From the NCBI GenBank assembly GCA_037447605.1, contig CM074821.1, positions 26,290 through 90,289 of the forward strand: a stretch of 64,000 nt of DNA. The letters are read 5' to 3'. The notes under the pieces are model-generated. The model did not search any database. It was given only the letters and a program-made list of their open reading frames with translations, and was not told the origin of the DNA. The stretch is from Zygnema circumcarinatum (taxonomy: Eukaryota; Streptophyta; Zygnematophyceae; Zygnematales; Zygnemataceae). Each line of letters starts with the position of its first letter. Position 1 is the stretch's first letter. Shown piece by piece: positions 44,601-57,917 of the stretch. The translations under genes and the position numbers were made by a program.

Positions 44601-47600
44601 TTCTACCTCATGTGCCACACCCTAAGAAAGGAGGACAACTAGTGTTCTCCTTGACTTTAGGCCAGTCAAACTTTTGCTCTTGCGTTGCCCGATCCCTTCA
44701 AAAATAATCTCACACCATTCAAGTATCATGGTATAGTCGAGCCTATAAGACGTTGAAAGGGTTGACACCAGGAAACAAGCGTTCTGATAAAAGGCAAACT
44801 GCACTTTATATGGAAAGAGCCTCGTGATTGAAGAAAAACGAATAAAGTGCGAACACCAAGGGCCTCTCATGGGTTGCTGCTCCACCTACAAACACATTAG
44901 CATGTATACAAGCAACGCTTTTGACTCTCCTATTTGTTCCAGTCAGACTTTCCTTCTCAAAGCAAAACGCAAAGACACACCCTGCCCCACATGAGGAATT
45001 AAACAATGTTATAATGAAGCAATTAGCAAGCGAAAAGCCAAACCACCTCCGGGGCTGTAACGGACCATAGACGGAGTCGAAGACCACCTGCAGCGTGGCA
45101 GGGAAGCAGTTGGCGGCTGCCGCGGAGTGCGTGAGCGCCCCCAGCAGCCGCAGCTTCAGCGTGAGCCCCGCAGCCGCCCTGCGCCGCGCGTCCCCTGCAG
45201 CCGGGGCTCCCACCGTGCCTGCATGCATACCCAGCAAAGAAATGGCAGATATGGCGGGTTGCATCCAGGCACGTGCGGGTAGAAGGGTACTCCATGCCGG
45301 CAAATCTATGTCGTTCTAGAAGCAGAGTTCCGCTCAAATCTTTTCTTTGGTTCCTAGGTCATTTGGGACCGGTTCACATTACAAGTGAACTAGTGTTGTC
45401 ACTGGTGTTGTGAACTAGTGTTGTGCTGTTGTGCTGTTGTGCTGTGTTGTAATTAGTGTTCTCGTCGTCCATGTACATTTAATGGCACGCCATCACGAAA
45501 TCAATGCCAATTCATAAACAGTGACAACGACAATGAACAATGAACAATGACAATGAAAGGTTCATTGCAGCCGTGCAGACTAAAGATCAGACTGGCTGAT
45601 CATGTCCAGGAATTTGAATGCAAGTGCTCCCAAGAACAGAGGTAAACCAGGGATTTCACAGGCAGTGATTTTCAAAGGCTGTTTCTTAAAAATTAAAGCA
45701 GCAAAGAGCGCATTAAGTAAGGACCTCCACGAAGAGTCAAAGCGTGGTCTTGACTCTTGTTCCTTGTGGGTCTAAAGATGCACTGAAGATGCTCACTGAG
45801 TTGGAACGATTAAAGTTGGAACCGAAAGTAGATAGTACACTTTTTACCTGATACCAATGCGTTAATCTTAGACTGCCACATTTAAGAACATAATAAAGAA
45901 TTCGATACATACGCACCTTGAAACAATGAAAATATCTGGCGCACAAGGCTGAAATCTTCCAAATTCACTGAACCTCCTGTGCGTTTTAGCAGCTCCTCTG
46001 CTTTCCGTGCGACGCGATCTTCACTGTGATTGCAGCACCAGTATCAACCCAGTGATCAGTACGCCCTGTTTCTCCAATTCAGCCAAGGAACACACGGCTT
46101 AAGACTCTGAACCATGCGATTTGGCCACCAAAAGGTATTGATTCTCTTTTTCATTCATCCTGTACGCGTGTTTACATAATGTTTACTGCTGGCCATAAAT
46201 TCGTAAATGCCTTTGACCTGGATTCGCCAGTTGATATCATAGCAGCATTTTAGATTTCATCACAAAAGCTCCATTTTTAATACCTGTCAGTTGTTGCAAC
46301 GAGGAGTTGAAGATATAGGTCCGCACTTGACAGTTGCAAGGCAGAATTGAAATTCATAATGGCCACCTGGAACCCGTGCCCTTATAGAAACAATGAGACC
46401 TACCATCGGCAGACAAGAAGAGCAGCCAGCTTCGCATAAACATCGACAACTGAAGGTCACTTGCGTCATAACTTTTTGAAACGGCTGCGAAACAAGTGAC
46501 TGTCAAGAGAATGTTCAAGCTCACAGTGGAGCGAAGAGGGTTAAGAAGAACACGGCCTGAGAATTGGCGCATTTTCAACGGATAAGCCGAACGACAGGAA
46601 TAGAGAAATGTAACGGAATGAAAAAACAAAAACATGTACAAAGAAACACAAAGTGCGTACCTTCTGCGTGGCAAGTCTCTCCCCTCTAAGAGCGGCTGTC
46701 TGCTTCGCATTTCCTGCCACTCGCTGAGCTTGTTCTAGAGACAGGCCAGGCGGAGGAGATGGACTTTGCCTGCATACATCATCACAAGAAAGCGACTATC
46801 AAGCTTTTTCTTACACCAAAGTTCATACTTGAGCTACTCAGATTTTAACTCCGCAACAACAATTTTCACCGCAATAAAAGAGTGAAAAAAGAATAGCAGC
46901 TAGGAAAAGAATATGAACCTGGCCGTGATGATTGGTCAAAAAGCGGCTGGAGATAAAAGAGTTAGACTTGACCCCATACCCCTCCGCAGCTATGGTCTGG
47001 GGGCGATAGAGCAGTGTATGCAGGCAAAACTCAAGCCACAGCTTGCCGTCCTCGCCCTGTTTCAGGAAAGCGAAGCGCTCAGCCACCAATTCATTGATTC
47101 CATTCCTTTCAGCACCTAATGGCTCCAGGCCCTGCAAACCAGCAAAACCCTCCCATAAATCGCCCATCAGTGAATAGTACACGTATTGTAAACCACCATG
47201 TCTTCCTAAAAAGGAGACGATGACAGGAGGAAAACATACTGCTGATGGCATAAACAAGCATCTGATTACGTCCAAAATATACTACTGCAATCTCTCTCCA
47301 TGACAACTTCTTGCTTGAAGCAAATTTATCTGGAAGTAGAAAAAATGAGACAAAATTACTTCTCAACAGAATGTGGATTCTCTTATAGCAGCTGCAATGC
47401 AATTCAAGTCCCGCGACTTATGATTGCCTGACTGACAGCTGACAGCTTCCAGCTCGATGATTTGGGTAAGCCAAACGCACGCATTCCATCAAATACCGTT
47501 TCGAGTGACTGAAAAGAAACTCTGACAGATTCCAATCCTATAGGAATTTCGGAATCAACACCCTATCAATAGCTACCCCGTCCTACGTGACAAAGAAACT

Positions 47601-48954
47601 GAAAAACGTGTGAGCAGGCTTGGCCATTCTTCTCCAGCAAACCAGACCCAAAACCAGGGTGCGACTCTCCCGGATAGTCGCCATACAGAGGTCCGAGATG
47701 TATTGAGATTCTTTGGAAACAATATCTACAAGGACGCTCACCATGGCTGCAATGCGAAGTAGCATGCCTTGGTGTTGAACAGGTCGAGTAGCGACGCCTT
47801 GGAAAATATCTGGAAGAACCGCAAAACGCAATTCGGTCGCTGCCCGCTCAAATGCCATCTCCGTGTACACCTGGCAAGCCAATTCCCCTAGCTCATGGTT
47901 GGCATCTTGCAAATAATTGCTGCATCAAATATACCGTTCTGTTCCTCAGTTCGTATAAGGAATTTAACATTGCATGATGCCTATCTGTATCCACGTATAA
48001 ATTGGCTTGAGCTCCCAACAGGTACGCAGCCCAAGTTCCACCACGACGAATGCTCCATAAGCATCATCGTTGACAATATACTCTCAACACTGCTCTCAGT
48101 TTAGAAACTAACACTGCACTTGAAAAGGATTTGCTTCTGATGTTTCAGTTCATCATTGGGACCCAAACAATCGCTTGTCTCCCAACAAGGGAAGGCAACA
48201 CAGGGTAAGCTACTCTAATAAATGTATCCCGAACGATGTATGTTGAGGTTTAAACCGTTTCCGAAATATTTATCCCTGGCATCGGCCCTGTGACTACAGG
48301 CACTTTTCAGTAAGATAGTTGGGATGCCTGCATACCATAGCAAAATTAAAGACCATGGGTACGGTGGCAGATACGGGAGACCTATAAAGAGCCAGCAGCT
48401 CCTCTAATGGCAATTTGATTTGGGAGTGATCACGGACGCGCTTGTTGATATGGGTAAGCATCTCCAAGACCTGCATAAAAACAAAAGTAAATAAGCTTAT
48501 TTCTTACTAATCGTGACGAATTTATATTGCAGAAACGGGAAACAGGAATACATGCAAACATGACCACATAATGAGTGTCCACAAATTGGTATCGAATAAG
48601 CTATGTTGTTTCAAACTAGTGTCGTCAACTTTTCAGATATGACATTATGTTTTTTAAGTCCCCTGCTACAAGTTTCAAGGGGCATGGCCCCGGTAAACAG
48701 GTTGCGGGTAAACAGGTCCCATCGGGGCTCAAGGTTACAAGCAAATTCCAAGTTAGCAAAGCAAACTGCACCTTTTTCCGGGACGCTTCATGAGGAGAGG
48801 CAAACCGTCCGATTGCCAGCGGCAGAAGCTTGCTGAGAACCTTTTCCAGCTTGTCATCCTCAGTGAGGGCCAGCCGCGTGAGGAGGCGGTCCAAGCTTGC
48901 AACCTCCTCCCTGGAGGCAGCGCCAGCAGCAGCATCCTCAGTCTGTCCGTCCAT
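32634..48954 (-). CDS. ECM29: proteasome adapter and scaffold protein ECM29 (HEAT repeats)
   Basis: HEAT-repeat protein that binds the 26S proteasome and links core to regulatory particle. Start MDGQTEDAA at 48954; [19 protein letters not shown] is the family opening. Over 30 small exons follow, including 48772-48954, 48336-48470 ([20 protein letters not shown]), 47742-47905 ([12 protein letters not shown]), 46661-46769 ([14 protein letters not shown]), 45047-45218 ([13 protein letters not shown]), about 42186-42315 ([18 protein letters not shown]), about 41285-41668, about 39650-40045, about 39149-39497, 37870-38091 ([20 protein letters not shown]), 37485-37580 ([20 protein letters not shown]), 37130-37393, about 36486-36641 ([14 protein letters not shown]), 35452-35704, about 35055-35212, about 34754-34862, 34241-34423, about 33840-33948, about 32960-33060 and the last, ending PQQTPLT at 32634. 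The exon after 38495-38650 reads KFMDLANYQ then [12 protein letters not shown], the most conserved block. Some short exons remain unplaced (between 45000 and 44000, and near 36000). Confidence 0.93.
45385..45560. repeat. TGTTG-type and ACAATGA-type simple repeats
   Basis: Two short imperfect arrays (45385-45460 and 45523-45560) lie in an ECM29 intron. Confidence 0.7.
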
Positions 48955-50819
48955 TCTCCCCCCTCTCCTCCCTCCCTCCTTCCCGACGCAGGGCGAGCGA
49001 GGCGAGTGAGGCTAGCGGCCACGGCTGCTCATGGTCACGGGCCCACGGCACGCGCCCCCACTCCGCTCCGCGCCCCGCGCGATGACCTGGCCGTTGACCG
49101 TTGACCGTTGCCCGCTGGCGCCGCTGCTACAGCGTACGACGGTCTGGCTGTAGCGGCAGCTGTACCTGTACCATTAGGCGCGCTACAGCCGTACAGGCAT
49201 GGCGCTGCCACAGTTTAGAGGGAGGCACGAGCAGGTGCTTCTCCAACAATGTGGCCGCCTCCTCTCGACCCATATCCCGCCCTTCTCTACACTGCATCTC
49301 CCCCCCCGTCCGACGCCCTCTCTACGTCTGTCTTGCTCCTGTCCGCTTCCCGACCGGTCCTGGTTTCTGCACATCCACGCGTTTATCGAGTTGCTGCCTC
49401 ACTTGCCTCTGTCACCAGAGACGATTGCCAAGTTTACAAACAGTTCGTGACTCACTTTCATCCGAGGGACTTCCCCTCTCCAGTTCGAACGCGTGTGTGC
49501 ACGACACTCCACGTTTTGCTAACTAAATTTCTGGCGCGCTTGGGGTTTAGAAAATACTATCCAAGTTTGTGACATTCTAAACCCCACCACGTGAAACAGA
49601 GTCAAGTTCACGCTTTTATTTGCTTAAGATGGTTTGAACTTTGACCATAGAGCTAATCTCGATTCAACGAACTAGTCAGCGACCGACCGCGTGTGTTGTC
49701 AACACCATATAGCAGGGTACCATTTTCTGGCGGGAGAAACACAATTTCCAAAACTTTAAAACTAGCAATTCGGAGCTCCAGCAAAAACAAATCGAAAATG
49801 CAAAATAATATATTTGAGCGTGCATTCGAGACAACTATTCGTCATATCCTGAACTCTGGCACGGGAGACATCAGCTCGCGCGACATCTTCACGGTGCTCA
49901 CTTTTTCTGTATTTCCTGGCAGTGCTTGCAGGGCTTGCTTACAGCGGGGCATGGATGAAGATAACTCCAGCAGTCGGTCTCTTTTTGACGAACGCGGTTG
50001 GGATTGGGATTACTTGCTGAAAGTGAGTATCAAGTTTGTTATTTATTATATTTAGCATATTCTTATCCATGTGCAGCGGCACGTTGCGATTTCTCACCGT
50101 TTACAAAAATGTGACTTCAGTACGGTTCTATGAGCCATGGGCCGTCAACACGGCCAAGGTCCTCGATTCAATTTCGGCGTGTTAACTACTGGATTTTTGC
50201 CCTTAAGTTCGCGTCTCACAAAGAGACGGGTAACTTGAAAACTACCACGGACGCGCGAAGCACGTGGTTCCATTCTCCACCTTAATTGAATACGACCGCT
50301 CTAAGTTTAACCCCACTCAGCAAGTATTCACTTACAGGGATTCTATTGCATTGATAGGATAAAGACTTCCGTTTGAAAAAAAAATTAAAAAAAAAGGAAA
50401 AAAAAAAGGTTAACAAGTTACATAAATTGTAAGGTCCGGAAAATGCCATCACACGAACCACATGGGACGGCTGGGCGAGAAAGTCTACAGAAACAAATGA
50501 GTGGCGGCGGGAAAAACAGTCCCAGAAAATTGCAGGCGCAACCTTGACAACATTCTTAGTGTGAACAGGAATGCTCGAGGGGAGTGTAGGCCAGGGAGTC
50601 CAATGACGTGCCTGGGAGCTGCCCGGAATGAGCTGCATGCCATGCATGGGCAGCGTGTTGACTTCCAACAGAAAAACAAAACGGAACCACGCCTGCCCCT
50701 GCGCTGCGCTTCGCCCACAGAAGGGTCTGCCTGCCTGCACGAGTGCGCCAAGGCTCACTCCCTCTCCCGCCAGCAGCAAGGCGACACGTGGCTTTCTGCC
50801 CGGACCCAGCAGAGAGGGC
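48955..50819. other. intergenic region between ECM29 start and glucosidase II beta stop
   Basis: The ECM29 promoter side has a GC-rich stretch and a GTAC cluster (49132-49195: gcgtacgacgg, gtacctgtacc, ccgtacagg). Plus-strand frames at 49199-49450 and 49249-49572 are Pro/Ser/Leu-rich without family resemblance. A-rich runs sit at 50378-50410. The rest before 50820 is the 3' flank of the glucosidase gene. Confidence 0.5.
49801..50022 (+). CDS. possible first exon of an unknown plus-strand gene
   Basis: An open frame begins MQNNIFERAFETTIRHILNS and runs to DERGWDWDYLLK, followed directly by a consensus gtgagt donor at 50023. Composition looks protein-like, not repeat-like, and its orientation is divergent from ECM29. 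I cannot recognise the protein or find a convincing second exon before 50820, so this is only a candidate. Confidence 0.25.
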
Positions 50820-53800
50820 CTAGAGCTCGTCGTGCACATCCCCACCCGCCAGCTCCTGCAACTTCTCAGCCAGCTCTCTCTTGAGCTCCTGCAGCCACCC
50901 ACCACACGCCATAAAGGAACCACATTTAGCAAAGGGAGAGTAGTCTGTAAAGCAGATACAGCCGGCATCTCAACCTCCAAGAATCACTTTGAAGCCAAAA
51001 GTTGCACGAAAGTTTTAGGTTGAAGAACTTCAAAGCTTAGACTTCATCTATAGCTTAAACTGTCAAAAGAGAAATGTGATCGTAGTTCCAATCAGACTGC
51101 AAAAAAATGTATGTCGCAGTTTTTTTCCCCGTACAAATTTACTTTCACAACGTGATTGCTGTATGGAGGACGATCATGACCGATCTGAAAGGCCATACGT
51201 GCATAACCCACCTCTGCTTTTGAAGCACTGCAGACAGCTGGTGTCGTCATCACAGCGGCATACCTATTGACAACGACAAGAAACTAAAATATCAATGACA
51301 TTGGTATAACAACCCCAAGACAACAATTACAGCGTGCAGTCGGCACCCTCTGCAAGCAGATAGCTGGGCTCCACCTGTAGCGAGCAGTGACCAGAATCAG
51401 TACGGCTATGGTGACGGAAAACTCACTCGCATCTGCTTGGCTCGTCTACTGACAGAACCTCTGTCTGAAGGCCGCATTGCATTGTGACCTGCAGGCCCAA
51501 ACATTCAGGAGAGTCATACGAACTCCTCAGAAAGGACAAATGTAGGAGAAATTCAAGCCAAAATGGCCAAGCAGCAGTGAGAGAGCATCGCCGCTGTCAA
51601 GCTCCGTAACGTGTTTCCCTTCCCTTGCTGCCAACAGTACATCATAATGACTGCATTTCTTTAAGCTATGTGTACCAAGATCACATGCATTTCCAGAAAC
51701 AAGCTTCGCAGCGTAAACTTTTGACCCAGACCCAGAGAAGAGCTCGATTGACATGCGACCCCGACAAGCAAAATGACAAGCCAGGATGCAGATGGGCATA
51801 AAGACGCCATTTCAGTATTATATCATGCCAGCTTTACATGCTATTGGATATAGCAATCGCATAGCGCCACATCAAATATCAGAAAGTAATGTATTGTGCC
51901 CACAAACAAGCCGTACAGACAATCCAAAGTGCCAAGGTCGACGATTTCCCACCGTCATGCTGCGCTCTGGGCCGTTCCAGCATCGATCTCCGTTTTTGAA
52001 AAGCAATTTCGCATAATTGTCAGAGAATCCAGCCCAGGTTCTGGCCAAAGCCATCACACCAAAGTCACAGCTCAGTCAGCCCTGTGAACCACTCCACATG
52101 GTGAGAGTTTAAAATTATGGATTGCAATCGTAAGCACAGAACTTGACAAACTTATTCTCAAGAGCAAGGGCAATACTGCATACCCCAGTCGCGTGTTGAT
52201 GTGACCTTCGGCCTGAGAAGCATCATTGTAAGGGCAAATCTTGTACTCATATCTGCAGATGCAAGTCGCGAAGTTCTCAGCTCTCCAGCTACAACAGTGA
52301 AAATTGAATACATAGGCAAGGAAGCTTCCAATCTGCAATGTTGAACATACAACAGACGTGCACACTCCCTTTTGAACGGAACAATCTTCGACAAAAAATT
52401 GCTCCGTATGATGCAGCATGAAATACGTCGCCTTGTTTTCCAAAATGGTTCCAGCGTGTCAAGGCACTCACTGATTGATGGTGATTTTTAAGCACTGATC
52501 TGCCAGAGAAATGAACTCCCCGTTGGGGCCTGCAAGCTTTCCCACAGATAATGAGATGCAGACTCGATCAGAGCACAAGATCAGTGGAAAAGAACTGCAG
52601 TTTCTGGCTACAGGCAAGCAGAAAAAATATTCTACTTTAGCTAAGAGCTCAATCATTAGGTTGGTTTGTTAGATGAGCCCCTACACACAACGAAAGCAGG
52701 CTTTAGTCTGCCCCTGGCAAGTGGAAAAGCATTTCCTTCATCAGCTCACAGCCCCACAATACGGGTGGATGAGCACATTGACCGTTCATAGAGAGGAGCA
52801 ATAGGTGCAGCTTACCGTAATCGTTACTCAGCTTCTTTTCTAATTCAGAGATTCTTTTCTGTACAGTCCGAAGGTTTTGAGAAGCTTCGCGATGCTCTTT
52901 CTTTATTCGATCAGCTTCTGAGCCACACAAAAACATACAAAAAACAAAGTGCATGCTCTAAGCATTGCGTGAAAGGCCCACAGACCTCTCCGTGAATAGA
53001 GACTTACAATACTATTCTCTCTCATATCTGCATGCAAGTCTCCTGACTCATAATCAACAGCAAGAACTGCAAGACAGCTAGTCGAAAACCACTTCGAAGA
53101 GAACACACAATTGTTATCCACTCTTCCAAACAGGCAGGCCGGGGATCAGTTGCCAGACAGTTGCTGGCAACAGTCGATGACTCTTCATTCAAACTGGAAT
53201 TTCAGACATGCCAGATCCAATCTGAGCTCTGCTGCACTGCTGGATGGAGAGACCTTGTGCAGTTCTGTGGCGCACCAGATTTGTTGACCGCGGGGGGCGG
53301 CTGCGACAGCATGCTCAACAGCTTTGAGCACACATCTCGAGGCCATTGCAGCACTCGCGCCAACCACGACCTCATAGGGCTGACAGCTGACAACCCAGAC
53401 CCACGCCATCCAACAGTTATCACACTGTTGAATGATGTGGCACTGCATATTTTTGCCGCTTTTGAGTTCGTCTATACTGCCCAACTTCGTATACTTCAAA
53501 TGTTCATGTATTTGTTAAACTAACTTTCCCCAGTGCAGCAGAGGTATGAACCGAGAAACCGTCATCCTTGACTACACAAGGGCCGGTGATTCTCGCATCG
53601 CTACTATGTGGATCCATTACATGGGCAAAGCCCTATGCATTGCCACGAAGATTTCTGGTAGTGGGACACTCGACAAGAATGTGAGAAAGATTGACAAAAA
53701 CACACTGACAAGGCCATCATGGACTCTTCAAGAAGATTTAAGGGACCATCCCAGTCTCCAACCAAAGAATCTCGATGTATAATGGTGAGCACCTGGTGAC

Positions 53801-56800
53801 GACGTCTCCGAACTCTCTCCTACGTCATGTTCATCATCTTCATCATCTCCATACTCTCCATCATCGTGAGGCGTTTCCGTCTTGTGGTCACCATCAATAT
53901 CATCGTCAAGATTCCTGTCATCTTCATGTTCGTCCCCATCTTCATGCTCATGGTCGGAGTAGTCGTCATCAACAGGATGCTCCGAGTGATGCGGTTCGGG
54001 CGCGGGCTCTTCTGGAGGTGGCGGCGGAGGCGTTACGCCTCCACCAGTCCACCGTGAGGCTATGATTCGGCCAATTTCTTCTTTCGAAAGGCCCTCCAAA
54101 TTTTCAGATTCACCAGACTCCTGTCCCTGTGAAAAGGGAGTAATTGCCTTATTTATAAGGATTAGCAAAATGAACACAAAACATAGGCAGACGGAGACCA
54201 TAGCCTCATCCCTAAAAAATGGGACTCGAGATAGAAGTGCTTACACGACCAGCAATGGAGGAGAACCTAGCCAAAGCCCACGAAGGTAGAGTCGAAAAGG
54301 CGAAGGCTTTCAGGATTTTTCCTTGTTCTGTTAGCAACCTAACTCTACTCACCTTATGCTGAGCAACAGGAGATCGGTGACAAAAATGTGTAGATTAAAG
54401 GGGCATGTATAGTTGTATGTAGTTGAATGTATCAGTGTATCAGTTTGGCTTGGATCTCTAGCAAACAAGTAATAGAAAAAGTCCAGCCATTCCATGGACA
54501 TTAACCATTACTTTCTTAATTAAGTCATGAACGTCCTTCAGAATCACAACCCTGGGGTTGTGAAAAAAACACGCTTGGTGAGGACGAGGAGGTACCTCAG
54601 ATGCGTGATTCTGTTCTGGAGGCTGTTCAAGGTCAGTCTGCACAGGTTCTGTATGTTCAGCTTCAGGGGGCATTTCGTGATCGGGTTCTGGGAATTCGTC
54701 ATGATCCAAATCAGCCTCTTCAGGTTCTGTATGTTCAGCTTCAGGGGGCATTTCGTGATCGGGTTCTGGGAATTCGTCATGGTCCAAATCAGCCTCTTCA
54801 GCTGGAGGTCCATCCGTCTTGACTGCTTCCGGCGACGCCTCGTCTTTGGTGCCCTGAAGCTCACACGAACAGGCCATCATTAGCACATGTGCATGAAATA
54901 CCGGCAAAGTCCACGAGAAACACAAAACACTTCTCACGACACCCACGTAGATGAGGCATTTCTGAAATGCTCACCATTTCATGTCCAACATCAGGTTCAG
55001 CTTCCGATGGAGCTTCCTTCTCCATAGTCGCTTCGTTGAGTGCTTGCTCCTGTGCCGCCTGTTCTTTTTCCATCTTCTCTTTCCACTCCCGCTCCTCTTT
55101 CTCTGCCTTCTCTATTGCTGTCTTCTCCTCTGTCAGTCAGCCAAGCCCCAGCCAGCCCGCCACCAACACTCGCGTCTCAGCTCCACCATCTTCTAACGAC
55201 TCCTGTTACATCCTCACTTATCCTGCCAGGGCCTGTCATCAATTATGCTCCAAACCATGCCATCAACATCCTATTCCACATAGACAATGACCATGGCCGG
55301 ATGCCGCTTGAGCTCAGCCCTACGAGCACAGCCCAACCCCTCCTAAGCTGGCCCCACTTCAGCGAAGCCGCCACTTGCGAGTCGCGCCCATGCTATGGCC
55401 TCTCCCAGGCCGCCACTTGCGCCAGAACGCAGCAGCGGTGGCCGCAATTAGGCCCACCTCGAGCCAGAGAAGTATCGTGCCAATGTCTGCCATGCAACAG
55501 CCATTGCTCTTCATCATCCTTTGGCTGCTCTTGGACCATGATGTATATTGAACCTCACACAAGCCCGCCCTTCTGAACTCGCGGCCCATGCCTCCAAGCT
55601 ATCCTAAAGAGAAAGATACTGAACGTATGCACATGAAGGATAGATACAGCAGCTCCGGCTGCTTCGCAGCACAACTGGTTAGCATAACTCCCTCATTTCT
55701 TTCATATCTCTTAGGACGTTTAGAAATAACAAACAGTCAAGCCGGTCAGGGGACATGATGCTAACGCAGCATCGTATAATATGCACCACAGCAATCAAAT
55801 ATTCATTGACTTAGACCACTCAAACATAATTGACCCCAAAAAGCAAAACTTCTATAAGAAAAATATTTGAGATATGAATGAGCTTTTCATACTGAGATTT
55901 CTAGCCATGAACGCGAACTGGGTTCACTGTCTCGCTGTTATGCAAACCCGCAGATAAGACTGGAAATTCTGAACCGGAAAACCTGCACTATAAATTGCAT
56001 CAAGTGAATGAAACAAAAAGAAAAAGACATTCCCACTCCAGAAGATAAGAGATACTGAATAACAGGGCACGCTCTTGGGCTCGTAAGAAAGTGGGTGCAC
56101 TCGGATTGATCCTTCTCTAGCTTCACTTCCATTCACAAAACCCAAGGGCACTGTTCTGAGTTCATTCGTTGCAAAATTTCAACCTATGAAACCCTTCTAC
56201 GGCCTGACATTGCTCTACAAAAGCCTATGATCAACCTTAAAATGCTGAGGCATGAAGTGATCGATGTAAGGAAGTGACTTCAAGTATGAAAAAGATAGCA
56301 GTGGATGCCCCCTAAACTGCCTGATGGCAAGGAACGACGTAAGGCTTGAATAACTAACGACAAGGAATTTCGCAAAGATGTGCCACCTTAGCAGTCTTGA
56401 CCCATTCATCGTTGCGTTATGTCACTTCACCTTACAAAAACCATAACATCTTCTATAGGATTCCTGATTTCCCTTTCAATACTACGAGCTGTGATCCAAC
56501 CATTGCAGTTGGAAATCATGAACGATAAAACCCAAGATCAGGCAATGCCAACAACGCCAGTGCGATGCCAGCTCTCAGTGACATTCTCTAGACTCCGCAT
56601 AGCATTCATCGAGCAGTGCCCTTACCTAGAAGTTTCGCCTCCTTCAGCTTAAGGTCCACCTCCTCTGCACGTAACTTCGTAACTTCCGCATCCCAGTCCT
56701 GGCGTTGCCCTTGGGCTTGTTCAATAATTTTGTTGCGCAGCTGAAGTCCTTGGCTGTATCGAGACACGTCTTGAGTTAATTGCTCTCGTGATGAGGCACC

Positions 56801-57917
56801 TTCCTCTTTGCACGTGTTTGCACACTTCACTCGGCCTTCATACTCGTCACTTCCATCACAGCAGTCTGCAATAATCCATCTACTACACGAGGTCAAAGGC
56901 ACATATACCAAACAGATAGCATCACCTACTCTCTTACGGTAGAAATAAATAAAAAAGCCGTATAGAGAGACGCTTGTCTCCTTTTTTAAGGTGGCAATGC
57001 ATGCTCGCAAAATTGTGCCTTAGATTAGGCTTAGAAAAGGCCACGCTCTGAGAATGTACCTACCACATATTCCATCGTTCACTCTGGACGAAAACAGCAA
57101 CTGGGGTACATGTCCACGATTCCGACAATAAAACTTGCCAGAAGGGCAGGCCGAAGTTCCTGCATCCGAAGTTCATGAATCTCCATCAGAGTGCTTAGTG
57201 CAATCGGCCAGCAACTGCAGCTCTGACTGTACGCCGCTAGCTGCAGGAGGACAATGAGGACAGACTGAAAGGAAGAAGTTCTTAACCACTTGTGATGCTC
57301 ATCTTGAAATGGAATGCAAGGACTGTAACGCAAAGACCTCCTAAGCATTATTGGAACGGGCGACAGCCGACAGCTGTTCAGCTTCGCTAGCCTTTTAGCC
57401 GCCAGGCGACACGCACTGGAGAGCTACTGTTACTTCATGCTGTCATTGCTGTCACGCAGCAGTGCAAGAGACGGAAGAATGTCGCAGGTCCCTACCGGGT
57501 TCATCCGTGCCGTCAGGACAGTCGCAGAAATCGTCGTTCACCCGCTCAATGGCGATGCTCTTTAAGCCATCACGGCAGCGGACGGTCTTTCCTGAAAAGT
57601 ATGCTCGATCTGCGAAAGAAATCTCCACAAATAGCATTTAACAAAGTTTTCCCTGCACGACTGTCGATTGTCTGCATATCGTTCTGAAAATCCAGCTGAC
57701 ATCCTGGTCAACAGTGCGATATCGCAACAGTGCATGCTTCACATTAAACGAAACCACAAAAACTCTTCAAAATGCAAATGTGTGGTCAGAAGCATACAAA
57801 CACACCAGAGGGAGCGACTCCTCTAAGAACCGGCTGGGAAGAAGTCGCAAGTTGAGTGGCTGCAAGGAGCAGCGTCGCGGCCAGCGCGCAACACAGCAAC
57901 GGCGCGGCCTTCCTCAT
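50820..57917 (-). CDS. glucosidase II subunit beta (PRKCSH-like), ER lectin subunit
   Basis: Regulatory subunit of ER glucosidase II, which trims glucose from N-glycans during folding control. Exons: 57806-57917 (signal peptide [20 protein letters not shown]), 57496-57609, 57064-57159, 56626-56865, 54975-55129, 54596-54853, 53793-54126, 53008-53066, 52816-52917, 52472-52529, 52184-52252, 51953-52040, 51427-51488, 51212-51263, 50820-50888. Two LDLa-like calcium-binding modules: [15 protein letters not shown] and [17 protein letters not shown] coiled coil follows ([18 protein letters not shown]), then an acidic linker, [16 protein letters not shown], a second coiled coil, and the MRH lectin domain ([43 protein letters not shown]). 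The protein ends VHDEL, an ER-retrieval signal. One junction (53008 to 52917) does not keep phase as placed, so one of those splice sites is off. Confidence 0.93.
54643..54798 (-). repeat. 78-base tandem duplication inside glucosidase II beta exon
   Basis: Two adjacent 78-base copies (54643-54720 and 54721-54798) differ at about one base. They keep frame and duplicate 26 codons of the acidic linker ([18 protein letters not shown] and following). Confidence 0.95.

Noticed and set aside
51340-51380. Small glucosidase II beta exon reading [13 protein letters not shown]
   Set aside because: Exon 51427-51488 joins 51212-51263 in phase to give [15 protein letters not shown] as in the family; including this piece would break the conserved MRH sequence.
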